Of a stretch of 64,000 bases of DNA, positions 1 to 9,104 are shown in pieces. The translations under genes were made by a program, and so were the position numbers. Position 1 is the stretch's first letter. Each line of letters begins with the position of its first letter. The stretch is from Pseudomonas sp. Teo4 (lineage in GTDB: Bacteria > Pseudomonadota > Gammaproteobacteria > Pseudomonadales > Pseudomonadaceae): NCBI RefSeq assembly GCF_034387475.1, contig NZ_JAXCIL010000002.1, positions 1,984,001 to 2,048,000 of the forward strand, in the 5' to 3' direction. Under the pieces are notes generated by a model that saw nothing but the letters and a program-made list of their open reading frames with translations, was not told the origin of the DNA and searched no databases.

Positions 1-2553
1 GAGCGCTTGGCCGGACTGATTCGCGAGCAGTTTCCTGTGGCGCTGATCGACGAGTTCCAGGATACCGACCCGGTGCAGTACGGCATTTTCGAATCCATCT
101 ACCGGATTACCGAGAATCGTCCGGAAACCGGCCTGTTCATGATCGGTGACCCCAAGCAGGCGATTTACGCCTTCCGCGGCGCCGACATCCATACCTACCT
201 GACCGCCCGACGTGCCACCGCTGGCCGCCTGCATAGCCTGGATACCAACTACCGGTCCAGCCAGGCGATGGTCGCCGCGGTCAACCAAGTGTTCCTCCAG
301 GCAGAAAACCGGGTCGAAGGCCGAGGGGCGTTCCTGTTCCGCGAAGAGCATGACAACCCTTTACCCTTCATCGAGGTGAAGGCCAAAGGCCGAAGCGAAC
401 AGTTGCTGATCGACGGCCAGACCAGCACAGCCTTGCAATGCTGGCGGCTGGAAAGTGACGAGCCCATCTCCAGCACGCTTTATCGCCAACAGCTGGCGGC
501 CAGCTGCGCCAGCCACATCGTGGCCTTGCTCAACGGCGGGCAGCAGGGCACCACCGGGTTCAGCAACGGCGAGGGCGAGCTGCGTCCTTGTCTGCCGTCG
601 GATATCGCCATCCTGGTGCGCGACGGCAATGAAGCGCAGTTGATTCGCAGCGAACTGGCCGCACGCAGCGTGCGGAGCGTGTATCTGTCCGACAAGGACT
701 CGGTGTTCGCCGCCCAGGAAGCCCACGACCTGCTGGCGTGGCTCAAGGCCTGCGCCGAGCCAGACTCTGAACGTCTGCTCAAGGCCGCCTTGGCCAGCCT
801 GACCCTCGACCTGCCGCTGGCCAGGCTGGACCAGCTCAACCAGGACGAGCGGGTCTGGGAAGACTGGGTCATGCGTTTTCGTCATTACCGCGAACTCTGG
901 CAGCGCCAGGGCGTGCTGCCGATGCTGCGCCATTTGCTGCATGAGTTCGAGTTGCCCCGCATCCTGATCGGCCGTACCGATGGCGAGCGTGTGCTGACCA
1001 ACCTGTTGCACCTGGCCGAACTGTTGCAACAGGCCGCTGGCGAGCTGGATGGCGAGCAGGCACTGATCCGTCACCTCGCCGAGCACCTGAGCAGCTCGGG
1101 CCAGGCTGGCGAAGAGCAGATCCTGCGCCTGGAAAGCGATGAGCAACTGGTCAAGGTGGTGACGATCCACAAGTCCAAGGGCCTGGAGTATCCGCTGGTC
1201 TACCTGCCGTTCATCTGTACCAGCAAACCGGTGGACGGTTCCCGGCTGCCGCTGGCCTGGCATGACGGCCAGGGCAATGCCCACCTCACCCTTACGCCGA
1301 CCGCAGAGCAGGTTGTGCTGGCCGACGACGAGCGCCTCGCCGAAGACCTGCGCCTGCTCTATGTTGCCCTCACGCGTGCCCAGCATGCCTGCTGGCTCGG
1401 GGTAGCCGACCTCAAGCGCGGCAACCAGAAAAGCTCGCAGCTGCACCGTTCGGCGCTGGGTTACTTGCTCGGCGCAGGGCTGGCGCTTCCGTCCTCGGGG
1501 CAGTTGGCGGACTGGTTGCAGGCATTGCAATCGGCTTGCGACCAAATCGCCTGCACCGGTCTTCCTGAAGCGAATGACGCAGCCTACAGCGCACCCCGCA
1601 GCGAGCGTGAGCTGCTGCCCGCGCGCAAGCCGCGCCGCACAGCTGCCGAGCACTGGTGGATCGCCTCCTACAGTGCACTGCGCGTTGGCGAACAGACCTT
1701 GGGAGCCGACAGTTCCCTGGCCCAGCAACTGCTCGATGACGAACTGGTCGATGCCCAACTGGTGCGTGAAGTGCCGGCCGAAGGTGGCGACATCCACCGC
1801 TTCCCCCGTGGGCCAAACCCCGGCACCTTCCTGCATGGTCTGCTCGAATGGGCCGGTCGCGAGGGCTTTGCCGAAGTCAGCGGCAACCCCAAGTTGCTCG
1901 AACGCACGGTTGGCCAGCGTTGCAATCGTCGGGACTGGACCGGTTGGATTCCGGCCCTGAGCCAATGGTTGCAGCAACTGTTGACCGAGCCGTTGCCAAT
2001 CGACCGGGGCAACGCGACCCTGACGCTCGCCCAGCTACGCCACTATCAGATCGAAATGGAGTTCTGGTTCGCCAGCCACCAGGTCGACGCCGAGCAGCTT
2101 GACCGCCTGGTAGCGCGTCACACGCACCCCGGCGCGGGCCGCCCGGCGGCTCAGCCGACGCTGCTCAACGGCATGTTCAAAGGCTTCATCGACCTGGCCT
2201 TCGAACTCGACGGCCGTTACTACGTGGCGGACTACAAATCCAACTGGCTGGGCGCCGATACCCAGGCCTATGACGCCATGGCCATGGAAAAGGCGATTCT
2301 CGAGCATCGCTATGACCTGCAGTACGTGCTTTACCTGCTGGCCCTGCACCGCCAGTTGCGCGCACGTCTGCCTGATTACGATTACGACCGCCATGTCGGC
2401 GGCGCATTGTTCATTTTCCTGCGGGGGGCCAGCAGTGGCCACGGCGTGTACTTCGCCAAACCGCCCCGTGAGCTGATCGACGCGCTGGACGCCCTGTTCC
2501 GCGGCGCACACCAGCCTGAACAGCAGGACCTGTTTGCCGGAGTCGCGCCATGA
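1..2553 (+). CDS. recB: RecBCD subunit RecB (C-terminal part; start lies before the window)
   Basis: RecB is the 3'-5' helicase and nuclease subunit of RecBCD, which resects double-strand breaks and loads RecA in the cytoplasm. The visible 850 codons begin just before helicase motif II (DEFQDTDP). Then come GDPKQAIYAFRG (motif III), NYRSSQ (IV), TIHKSKGLEYPLV (V) and LLYVALTRAQ (VI). The C-terminal PD-(D/E)xK nuclease domain shows FLHGLLEW, GFIDLAF and the catalytic DYKSN followed by YDLQYVLY. The Walker A region and the rest of the N-terminus are outside the window. Its stop overlaps the start of recD by four bases (ATGA), so the two are translationally coupled. Confidence 0.97.
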   Translation, partial: ERLAGLIREQFPVALIDEFQDTDPVQYGIFESIYRITENRPETGLFMIGDPKQAIYAFRGADIHTYLTARRATAGRLHSLDTNYRSSQAMVAAVNQVFLQAENRVEGRGAFLFREEHDNPLPFIEVKAKGRSEQLLIDGQTSTALQCWRLESDEPISSTLYRQQLAASCASHIVALLNGGQQGTTGFSNGEGELRPCLPSDIAILVRDGNEAQLIRSELAARSVRSVYLSDKDSVFAAQEAHDLLAWLKACAEPDSERLLKAALASLTLDLPLARLDQLNQDERVWEDWVMRFRHYRELWQRQGVLPMLRHLLHEFELPRILIGRTDGERVLTNLLHLAELLQQAAGELDGEQALIRHLAEHLSSSGQAGEEQILRLESDEQLVKVVTIHKSKGLEYPLVYLPFICTSKPVDGSRLPLAWHDGQGNAHLTLTPTAEQVVLADDERLAEDLRLLYVALTRAQHACWLGVADLKRGNQKSSQLHRSALGYLLGAGLALPSSGQLADWLQALQSACDQIACTGLPEANDAAYSAPRSERELLPARKPRRTAAEHWWIASYSALRVGEQTLGADSSLAQQLLDDELVDAQLVREVPAEGGDIHRFPRGPNPGTFLHGLLEWAGREGFAEVSGNPKLLERTVGQRCNRRDWTGWIPALSQWLQQLLTEPLPIDRGNATLTLAQLRHYQIEMEFWFASHQVDAEQLDRLVARHTHPGAGRPAAQPTLLNGMFKGFIDLAFELDGRYYVADYKSNWLGADTQAYDAMAMEKAILEHRYDLQYVLYLLALHRQLRARLPDYDYDRHVGGALFIFLRGASSGHGVYFAKPPRELIDALDALFRGAHQPEQQDLFAGVAP

Positions 2554-4625
2554 GCCGAAGCCTTGACGACCTTTTGCCCACACCGCTGGACGCCGAGTAT
2601 CTGCAGGCACTGGCACCGCAACGTGACAGCAAAGACCTGCTGGAACTGCTCGACCGCTGGGTAGAGCGGGGCTGGTTGCGTGCCCTGGACCGCGCTTTCG
2701 TTTCCTTCCTCGAAGAGCGTGCCCCCGGCAGTGATCCGTTGCTGCTGCTGGCAGCGGCGCTGGCCAGCCATCAGCTGGGTCACGGTCATGTCTGCCTGGA
2801 CCTGCAGCAAACGCTGGCCGAACCAGACTTCGCCCTGTCGCTGCCGCCGGAAGGCGATGCCCTGGCCGGGCCGCTGATGCTGCCTTCGCAGCTGCTGGCC
2901 AAGCTGGACTTGTCCACCTGGCGCCAACGTATCGCCGCCAGCACGTTGGTCGCAGCCGGCGACAACCAGGCGCAGCGCTCGCGTCCGTTGGTACTCAGTG
3001 GCGAGCGCCTTTACCTGCGCCGCTACTGGAGCTACGAACGGCAGATCGACCAGACCTTGCGCCAACGCCTGAGTCAGGGCGAGGCCCCGCCTGGCGAATT
3101 GCCGGGCCGCCTGGCCCAGTTGTTCGACGGCGGCTCACCAGAAGGCCTGGTGGACTGGCAGAAACTCGCCTGTGCCTTGGCCACCCGTGCAGGTTTCAGC
3201 ATCATCACTGGCGGCCCTGGTACCGGCAAGACCACCACAGTGGTGCGCCTGCTGGCGCTGCTGCAGGCTCCAGCGGTGGAGCAGGGCCGGCCACTGCGCA
3301 TTCGCCTGGCCGCGCCGACCGGCAAAGCCGCCGCTCGCCTGACCGAGTCCATTGGCCAGCAGGTCGAGCGGCTGCAGGTCAGCGCCGAGGTGCGCGGGCA
3401 GATTCCCACTGAAGTCAGCACGGTGCATCGCCTGCTGGGCAGTCGCCCTGGGTCGCGGCATTTCCGTCACCATGCCGGTAATCCGTTGCCGTTGGACGTG
3501 CTGGTGGTCGATGAAGCCTCGATGATCGACCTGGAGATGATGGCCAACCTGCTCGATGCCCTACCGCCGCGGGCACGCCTGATTCTGCTGGGCGACAAGG
3601 ATCAGCTGGCGTCGGTCGAGGCCGGTGCAGTGCTGGGAGACCTGTGCCGGGACGCGGAAGAGGGCTGCTATTCGCCTGAAACCCGCGCGTGGCTCGAACA
3701 AGTGGGCGGCCAGTCGCTGGCGGACAGCGGCCTCAAGGCCGGCGATGCGCAACGCAACCCGCTGGCCCAGCAGGTGGTGATGCTGCGGTTTTCGCGTCGT
3801 TTTGGCGAGGGCAGTGGCATCGGCCAACTGGCCCGCCTGGTCAACCGCCAGGAAGCGCAGGCCGCACGTGACCTGCTGACGATGCCACCTGCCGACGTGT
3901 TTGGCCTGGCCCTGCGCGGTGAGCAGGACCGCGCCTTCGACCGCTTCCTGCTCGATGGCCTCAACCGCGGGGCAGAAGGGCCGCAAGGCTATCGTCACTA
4001 CCTGCGTGCCATCGGGCGCTTTCGTCCGGCGCCCGGTACCGCGTTCGACGACGCGCGCTGGCAGCAATGGGCAAGCAAGGTGCTGCAACATTTCGAGGAC
4101 TTCCAGTTGCTGTGCGCGGTGCGTAAGGGGGCCTGGGGTGTGGAAGGGTTGAATGACCGGGTGACGCGCGTGCTGCACAACGCCGGGCTGATCAACAGCC
4201 AGCAGCCCTGGTACGAGGGGCGCCCCGTGCTGGTCACGCGCAACGACTACGGCCTGGGGCTGATGAACGGCGACATCGGCATTGCCCTGTTCCTGCCGGA
4301 TGAGCAGGGCCAGGCATTGTTGCGTGTAGCCTTCCCGCGTAACGATGGCAGTGGCGGTGTGCGCTTCGTCCTGCCTAGCCGCCTGAACGAAGTGGAGACC
4401 GTGTACGCCATGACAGTGCACAAGTCCCAGGGGTCGGAGTTCAGCCATACCGCCCTGGTGCTGCCGGATGCACTCAACCCGGTGTTGACCAAAGAGCTGG
4501 TGTACACCGGTATCACCCGCGCCAAGCACTGCTTCAGCCTGGTCGAACCTCGCCAGGGCATTTTCGAAGAGGCTGTGTTGCGCAAGGTGCGGCGTATTTC
4601 GGGGCTGATGCTGGAGCAGGTCTAG
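2550..4625 (+). CDS. recD: RecBCD subunit RecD, 5'-3' helicase
   Basis: RecD is the 5'-3' helicase motor of RecBCD and sets nuclease and Chi behaviour. The 691-residue protein has Walker A GGPGTGKTTT near residue 220, Walker B VVDEASMID near 315, LLGDKDQLASVEAG (motif III), and the C-terminal UvrD-like block with TVHKSQGSEF and YTGITRAKH. The length is somewhat above E. coli RecD (about 608). The start is the ATG overlapping the recB stop. A short hairpin (GCCGCC/GGCGGC) directly follows the stop, without a clear T-tract. Confidence 0.97.
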   Translation: MSRSLDDLLPTPLDAEYLQALAPQRDSKDLLELLDRWVERGWLRALDRAFVSFLEERAPGSDPLLLLAAALASHQLGHGHVCLDLQQTLAEPDFALSLPPEGDALAGPLMLPSQLLAKLDLSTWRQRIAASTLVAAGDNQAQRSRPLVLSGERLYLRRYWSYERQIDQTLRQRLSQGEAPPGELPGRLAQLFDGGSPEGLVDWQKLACALATRAGFSIITGGPGTGKTTTVVRLLALLQAPAVEQGRPLRIRLAAPTGKAAARLTESIGQQVERLQVSAEVRGQIPTEVSTVHRLLGSRPGSRHFRHHAGNPLPLDVLVVDEASMIDLEMMANLLDALPPRARLILLGDKDQLASVEAGAVLGDLCRDAEEGCYSPETRAWLEQVGGQSLADSGLKAGDAQRNPLAQQVVMLRFSRRFGEGSGIGQLARLVNRQEAQAARDLLTMPPADVFGLALRGEQDRAFDRFLLDGLNRGAEGPQGYRHYLRAIGRFRPAPGTAFDDARWQQWASKVLQHFEDFQLLCAVRKGAWGVEGLNDRVTRVLHNAGLINSQQPWYEGRPVLVTRNDYGLGLMNGDIGIALFLPDEQGQALLRVAFPRNDGSGGVRFVLPSRLNEVETVYAMTVHKSQGSEFSHTALVLPDALNPVLTKELVYTGITRAKHCFSLVEPRQGIFEEAVLRKVRRISGLMLEQV

Positions 4626-4692
4626 CCGCCTGCCGGGCGGCGTTATGCTATCGTTGCGACATAATTTGAAAGGGTTGTGAGAGATTTTCCAC

Positions 4693-5259
4693 ATGACAGG
4701 GGCCGGGGGACGGTTGTCGGGCTGCGCGCTTTCGCTGCTTCTGGCTGCTCTGTTGCTATTGGCGGGCCCTGTGCGCGCCGATGCCACTGCAACGGCCGTA
4801 CAGGCACAGGAACGGGCCAGGGCGGTGACCCAGGTGGTGCTGGGAATCTTCAGCTATGCCCGTTGGCCGGTTGCACCGGTGCCGTTGCGCCTGTGTCTGG
4901 TCGGGCCTACCGAATATGCTGACGACCTGATCAAAGGCAATGTGCAAAACACCGGCCAGCCGCTTCAGGTGCGCCGTCTGCTGGCTGATGATGTCCAGCT
5001 CGCCCAATCCTGCGATGCGCTGTACATCGGCAAGCTGGACCCCGGCCAGCGCGACCGCCTGTTCCAATCGGTCAGTGGTCATCCAGTGCTGAGCATCAGC
5101 GAGGCTGACGACCCCTGCACGGTCGGCAGCCTGTTTTGCCTGCGGGTCAGCGACCAGCAGGTCGCCTTCGATGTGAATCTCGACTCTGTGGCGCGTTCCG
5201 GCGTGCGCATTCATCCCAGCGTGCTGCAATTGTCGCGGCGCCGAGCGGTGCAGCCATGA
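4693..5259 (+). CDS. yfiR: YfiR-family periplasmic repressor of the YfiN cyclase (DUF4154)
   Basis: YfiR binds the periplasmic domain of the diguanylate cyclase YfiN and keeps it off; redox stress or YfiB sequestration releases it. The 188-residue protein has an N-terminal hydrophobic segment (about residues 10-26) ending near VRADA, consistent with Sec export. Four cysteines in the mature part (CLVG, SCDALY, DPCTVG, LFCLRV) match the two disulfide pairs known in P. aeruginosa YfiR. The start is the ATG at 4693. It is first of a three-gene set with yfiN (4-base ATGA overlap) and yfiB, so the whole tripartite switch is encoded here. Confidence 0.9.
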   Translation: MTGAGGRLSGCALSLLLAALLLLAGPVRADATATAVQAQERARAVTQVVLGIFSYARWPVAPVPLRLCLVGPTEYADDLIKGNVQNTGQPLQVRRLLADDVQLAQSCDALYIGKLDPGQRDRLFQSVSGHPVLSISEADDPCTVGSLFCLRVSDQQVAFDVNLDSVARSGVRIHPSVLQLSRRRAVQP

Positions 5260-6497
5260 AACCCGGCAAGCAGCGCAATGCCCGTCCGACCCTGCGCTCG
5301 GTGCTGGGCCGTGGCCACCTCAGCGTAGCGTTGCTGGCCGTGGGGCTGGCGGGTATTTCCCTGACCCTGCTCGGGGTGTTCGCCCTGCAGGCCTATGCCA
5401 ACCACAACCTGCATCTGATTGCCCGCTCGATCAACTACACCGTCGAGGCCGCCGTGGTGTTCGACGACAGCGCCGCCGCCAGCGAGGCCTTGGCGCTGAT
5501 CGCCAGCACCGAAGAGGTGGCAGACGCCAAGGTCTTCAACAACGACGGTGAGGAGCTGGCGCACTGGCAGCGTCAGGATGACAGCATGCTTGCGCACCTG
5601 GAAACCCAGGTGGCGACCGCCTTGCTGGACGAACCGATCAATCTGCCTATCGTGCACCAGCAACAGAAGGTCGGGCACATCGAACTGATTGGCCAGGGCC
5701 GCAGCCTGCTGTTGTTCCTGCTCAGCGGGTTGGGCGGCATCCTGTTCTGCACGCTGTTGAGTGCGGTGGTGGCCCTGTACCTGTCGCAACGTATGCTGGG
5801 CGACATTGTTCGTCCCCTGCGCGGCTTGGCCAGCGTGGCCCACGCCGCACGCCGTGAGCGCAGCTTCGACCGGCGCGTGCCGGAAGCGCCGATAGCCGAG
5901 CTCAACGAGCTGGGTAACGACTTCAATGCGCTGCTGGATGAGCTGGAGGTCTGGCACAGCCACCTGCAGAACGAGAACCAGACCCTGGCCCACCAGGCCA
6001 GCCACGACAGCCTCACCGGCCTGCCCAACCGCGCCTTCTTCGAAGGCCGCTTGAGCCGTACGCTGCGTAATGCGGCCCGGCAGGGCGATCACCTGGCGCT
6101 GCTATTCCTGGACAGCGACCATTTCAAGCAGATCAACGACAGCCTTGGCCATGCGGTGGGCGATGAAGTGTTGATCTGCGTTGCCGAGCGCGTCCGCGCC
6201 CAGTTGCGTGAGCACGATCTGGTGGCGCGCCTGGGTGGCGACGAATTCGCCGTGATCCTGACGCCGATGCAGTCGCGCGAAGACGCCGAGCGCATTGCCG
6301 AGAAGATTGTTGCCAGCATGAAGCTGCCCATGCAGCTGGACAGCGGCAGCAGCATCACCACCTCGCTGAGCGTCGGTATTGCCTATTACCCGCAGGATGG
6401 CGCTGACCCCGCCAGCCTCCTCAATGCCGCCGATGCGGCGATGTACCAGGCCAAGCGCAAGCGCCGTGGCCATTGGCAAGCGGCGCAGACGGAGTAG
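5256..6497 (+). CDS. yfiN: Membrane diguanylate cyclase YfiN/TpbB
   Basis: This inner-membrane enzyme makes cyclic-di-GMP and drives adhesion and biofilm formation. The 413 residues hold TM1 near residues 25-45, a periplasmic CHASE8-like region, TM2 near 150-175, a HAMP segment and a C-terminal GGDEF domain. The active-site GGDEF is intact, and an RxxD inhibitory site (REHD) lies five residues before it, so product inhibition is expected. The conserved HDSLTGLPNR entry to the domain is present. The start chosen is the ATG at 5256 overlapping the yfiR stop; a longer reading from 5136 would overlap yfiR extensively and is unlikely. Confidence 0.92.
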   Translation: MKPGKQRNARPTLRSVLGRGHLSVALLAVGLAGISLTLLGVFALQAYANHNLHLIARSINYTVEAAVVFDDSAAASEALALIASTEEVADAKVFNNDGEELAHWQRQDDSMLAHLETQVATALLDEPINLPIVHQQQKVGHIELIGQGRSLLLFLLSGLGGILFCTLLSAVVALYLSQRMLGDIVRPLRGLASVAHAARRERSFDRRVPEAPIAELNELGNDFNALLDELEVWHSHLQNENQTLAHQASHDSLTGLPNRAFFEGRLSRTLRNAARQGDHLALLFLDSDHFKQINDSLGHAVGDEVLICVAERVRAQLREHDLVARLGGDEFAVILTPMQSREDAERIAEKIVASMKLPMQLDSGSSITTSLSVGIAYYPQDGADPASLLNAADAAMYQAKRKRRGHWQAAQTE

Positions 6498-6529
6498 TCC
6501 GCCGTAGAGAAAAAGACAGGAGTTGAACC

Positions 6530-7021
6530 GTGATGCTGCGTTTTCGTTTCCCCATTCTGGCGTTGTTGCTCGCCCTGCTGGCGCTGGGTGGCTGCCAGAG
6601 CGCGCCACCCAAAGGGCTGAGCGCCGAACAGATTGCTGTGCTCAAGCGTGAAGGGTTTGCGCCGACGGAAGAAGGCTGGGCCTATGACCTGTCCGGCAAA
6701 GTGCTGTTCGGCAGTGACCTGGACAGCCTCAACGGCCAGAGCGAGGCGATTGTCGAGCGGATCGGCAAGGCGCTTTTAGGCGTGGGTATCCAGAATGTGC
6801 GGGTCGATGGCCATGCTGATGCTTCCGGCAAGGCCGCTTACAACCAGCAGCTTTCAGAGCGTCGCGCACAGAGTGTGGCCAAGGCACTGATTGGTGTCGG
6901 CATGCCAGCGCAGAACATTCGAACCCGAGGCCTGGGCAGCAGCCAGCCGGTGGCCGACAACCGCAGTAGCGCGGGGCGCACGGAGAACCGGCGGGTATCG
7001 ATTGTGGTGGCGTCGTACTGA
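6530..7021 (+). CDS. yfiB: OmpA-like outer-membrane lipoprotein YfiB
   Basis: YfiB is the outer-membrane, peptidoglycan-binding lipoprotein that sequesters YfiR and so activates YfiN. The 163-residue product has a lipobox (ALGGC) with the lipidated Cys near residue 22 and a C-terminal OmpA_C domain with DGHADASG, NQQLSERRAQSV and the RRVSIVV end. The start is ambiguous: GTG at 6530 follows an AGGAG with normal spacing, and ATG at 6533 is the next codon. It lies 32 bases after yfiN and completes the operon. Confidence 0.88.
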   Translation: MMLRFRFPILALLLALLALGGCQSAPPKGLSAEQIAVLKREGFAPTEEGWAYDLSGKVLFGSDLDSLNGQSEAIVERIGKALLGVGIQNVRVDGHADASGKAAYNQQLSERRAQSVAKALIGVGMPAQNIRTRGLGSSQPVADNRSSAGRTENRRVSIVVASY

Positions 7022-7078
7022 AGCGTCAGCATCATCAACACCACACCCGCCACGCTCTTGCGTTGCCTTTTCTGGCCC

Positions 7079-7163
7079 TATCGCCGGCAAGCCGGCTCCT
7101 ACAGGAGCTGCAGTGATATTGAGAGCGGCGCGGTCCATGTGGGAGCCGGCTTGCCGGCGATGC
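7079..7163. repeat. Inverted pair of REP elements, CGCCGGCAAGCCGGCTCC type
   Basis: Two REP palindromes face each other (TCGCCGGCAAGCCGGCTCCTACAG and its complement CTGTGGGAGCCGGCTTGCCGGCGA type) across a short spacer downstream of yfiB. This is the common P. putida REP family and recurs at many gene ends in this window. Confidence 0.9.
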
Positions 7164-7208
7164 AGGCAACGCGGTGCATTAGGACGGTAAGGACCGCGCA
7201 GCTTTCGC

Positions 7209-7347
7209 TTACGCCTGAACGAACCGCATCGCCCGCGTCTCACCCATCAACAACGGTGCATTCGCCTCGGTCACTTCACGGATGTAATCCCACAACAGGG
7301 TAATCCGCTTCAACTTGCGCAGATCCTCGCGGCAGTACATCCAGAAC
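7209..7347 (-). pseudogene. Stranded native 3' end of the LysR regulator gene (attL side of the element)
   Basis: Read on the minus strand, this segment encodes the C-terminal tail of the LysR protein whose gene now ends at 16231. The peptide REVTEANAPLLMGETRAMRF-VQA-stop is near-identical to the current end, which finishes GDSREMRF-AQG. Positions 7243-7347 align to 16265-16369 with only 5 mismatches in 105. Homology stops abruptly at 7347. The fragment has no start and joins directly to the chromosomal flank with yfiB, so it is best read as the original 3' end separated from its gene by insertion of the 9 kb element. Confidence 0.88.
7282..7321. repeat. attL core direct repeat
   Basis: This 40-bp block is identical to 16304-16343. 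Single mismatches bound it on each side (G versus T before, G versus A after). It lies in the LysR C-terminal coding sequence and marks where strand exchange must have occurred. Confidence 0.9.
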
Positions 7348-7395
7348 GACAAAGAGGGAAAGGGTTAACCCAGTGATTACAAGGGCTTAACCACC

Positions 7396-8733
7396 ATGAA
7401 CACCCTTCCACAGGAGCACCCTGTCACAAGTGCTGTCACAAACCGCACGCTTCCCTTGAGGCCAGTTTGCCGGTTGGCGAGTCCGTACCATTACCGACGA
7501 CACGGTATCTACTACCTACGCCTTCGTGTGACTGGCAGCGTGAACAGGACGGTTTCTGTCTCTCTGAAGACCACTGATCGCAGATGGGCGATGCAGACAT
7601 CTGGTCATCTCACGTCATCACTTCAGGCATTCCACTTGGATCATCCTGATGCCTCATGGTACGACCTACGGGAGCATTTGCTGGCGTTGGTGAGTAACAC
7701 CGTTGTGTCTGCTGATGAAGGCCACCCATTACGCCATTGGGGGGATTTGTACCGGAACGTCACCGTTGCCCCAAGCCCAGTGGAAACATCGTACAGAGAG
7801 GTGATGAGCACAACGCCAGCAGAGTCACCGATGGCCTTTGATGCACTCGCTCGGTTGTACATGGCTGATCGTGCTGGAGAGCAGAAACCGTCAACCCTGA
7901 AGGAAACGACGTTGTGTCACAAGGTGATCAGTGAGCATCTGGAGGGATTGGACTTCAGGAACCACTCAAGAGAAGACCTTGTAGCGTTCAGGGGGCGATT
8001 AGCCCAAGGACGGATGCCCTCAACGGTAAACAAGTTGATTGTGAAGCTGTCAGCTGTGCTCGCATGGGCTGTCGAGAATGGGCACCTGAGCAAGACATAC
8101 GACAAGAAGCTGAAACTTACAAAGGGGGTTGAATCGACCCGTAAGGCTTTCTCGCAGCATCAGGTGAGCAAGCTGATGGAATATGCGAGCAACCTTCCAG
8201 AGGCATCATGGAAGCGGTGGCTGCTCAGCCTAGGCATCATCACAGGTGGGCGGCTGAAGGAGATATGCCAGTTGACTACGGGTGACGTTGTAACCATGAA
8301 ATCTGGCCTTGTTGCCATTCACATCAACGAGGCAGGTGAGGGTAAGTCCATCAAGAACAAACAGAGCGAGCGACTGGTGCCGCTTACTGACGGTGCGTAC
8401 GGTTTCGACCTAGCAGCATTCTTAAGGTACGTCGATGTTATCCGCCGCAGTGGGAGCACATCGCTAGCGCAGGTTGGTTACAGGCCATCGGGTGAGTGGG
8501 TGAACCAGCAAGCTATACCTGCCGCTTTAGAGGATACATATGAACGTGGCTTAGTATTTCACTCATTGCGACATTCTCTAGCTTCATTGATGCAAGCGAA
8601 GGGGGTTCCTGTCACTCACGCTCAGGCTGTAATGGGTCATGCTTCAGGGACGATCACCTTTGACACCTATGGGTCTAGGGTTCCTGTAGAAGTGATTGAG
8701 AAGATGTTGAAGGTGGTGTTGTGCCCAAGCTGA
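7396..8733 (+). CDS. Tyrosine recombinase (integrase) of the element
   Basis: This is a phage-type site-specific integrase that should catalyse integration and excision at the LysR target. The 445-residue protein has an N-terminal arm-binding/SAM-like region to about residue 250 and a C-terminal catalytic domain. Visible catalytic residues are Arg near 286 (TGGRLKEI), the HSLRH box (His and Arg near 389-392), His near 415 (VMGHAS) and the nucleophile Tyr 425 (FDTYGSR). The start used is the ATG at 7396, which has no good ribosome-binding site, so a later start is possible. The first 50 bases of the frame contain two arm-type repeats, as is common when int abuts attP. Confidence 0.95.
   Translation: MNTLPQEHPVTSAVTNRTLPLRPVCRLASPYHYRRHGIYYLRLRVTGSVNRTVSVSLKTTDRRWAMQTSGHLTSSLQAFHLDHPDASWYDLREHLLALVSNTVVSADEGHPLRHWGDLYRNVTVAPSPVETSYREVMSTTPAESPMAFDALARLYMADRAGEQKPSTLKETTLCHKVISEHLEGLDFRNHSREDLVAFRGRLAQGRMPSTVNKLIVKLSAVLAWAVENGHLSKTYDKKLKLTKGVESTRKAFSQHQVSKLMEYASNLPEASWKRWLLSLGIITGGRLKEICQLTTGDVVTMKSGLVAIHINEAGEGKSIKNKQSERLVPLTDGAYGFDLAAFLRYVDVIRRSGSTSLAQVGYRPSGEWVNQQAIPAALEDTYERGLVFHSLRHSLASLMQAKGVPVTHAQAVMGHASGTITFDTYGSRVPVEVIEKMLKVVLCPS
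7421..7442. promoter_or_regulatory. Left arm-type integrase sites (two TGTCACAA repeats)
   Basis: CTGTCACAAG at 7421 and CTGTCACAAA at 7433 are direct repeats spaced exactly 12 bp, about 100 bp from the attL core. Three copies with the same orientation and the same 12-bp period occur at 16141-16174 near the other end. The symmetrical placement on both sides of the core in the circular form fits integrase arm-binding sites. Function is inferred from position and repetition. Confidence 0.7.
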
Positions 8734-9104
8734 TCTGGAATACATATTGTTAAAAAATTGTTGGTGTAAAGTGCAAAAAAACACTTGCAACGTATGGACA
8801 AATGTGATTTGAAAATGTATAATGGTAACTATTGAGAAAGTAAAGTCTCACAAACTTTTGGGTTGACCATTTCCCTAGACTTCTCAATGGTCCTTAAGGT
8901 CGTATCCTCGACGTACCATGAGCAACTTAGTCCTGCCATTCCTTCTTGGCTATGTTGCTCCTACCACCTTGACCCTCTCTCATGGTGGTACATCTTATCC
9001 TTACCCTCTCGTTCACTTCATTGTGGCGAGAGTTTATTCTGTGCCTGTCAGAATATTCGTTCTGATAGAAACCATTACATCTAATATCTTGGAGGTTTAA
9101 ATCT
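8734..9104 (+). promoter_or_regulatory. Long structured leader upstream of the small-gene cluster
   Basis: This 371-base gap between int and the gene at 9105 is AT-rich and holds no convincing gene. It has several inverted repeats: ATTGAGAA/TTCTCAAT (8831 and 8881) overlapping an alternative GACCAT/ATGGTC (8864 and 8887), TACCACC/GGTGGTA (8962-8990), CTCTCG/CGAGAG (9006-9032) and a 9-bp stem CTGTCAGAA/TTCTGATAG (9045-9068). The last ends shortly before a TTGGAGG ribosome-binding site for 9105. The mutually exclusive first two stems resemble an attenuator. Short open frames here (8863-9084, 8918-9100) look spurious. Confidence 0.45.

Noticed and set aside
361..1977. Long minus-strand open frame (538 codons) opposite recB
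   Set aside because: Shadow of a high-GC coding strand; composition is Gln/Ala/Gly-rich with no domain, and recB is certain on the other strand.
7022..7395. tRNA or tmRNA gene as the integration target
   Set aside because: The direct repeat lies in LysR coding sequence; no tRNA-like cloverleaf is present at either end.
8863..9100. Two short plus-strand frames (73 and 60 codons) after int
   Set aside because: No ribosome-binding sites and they run through predicted stems; treated as leader sequence.
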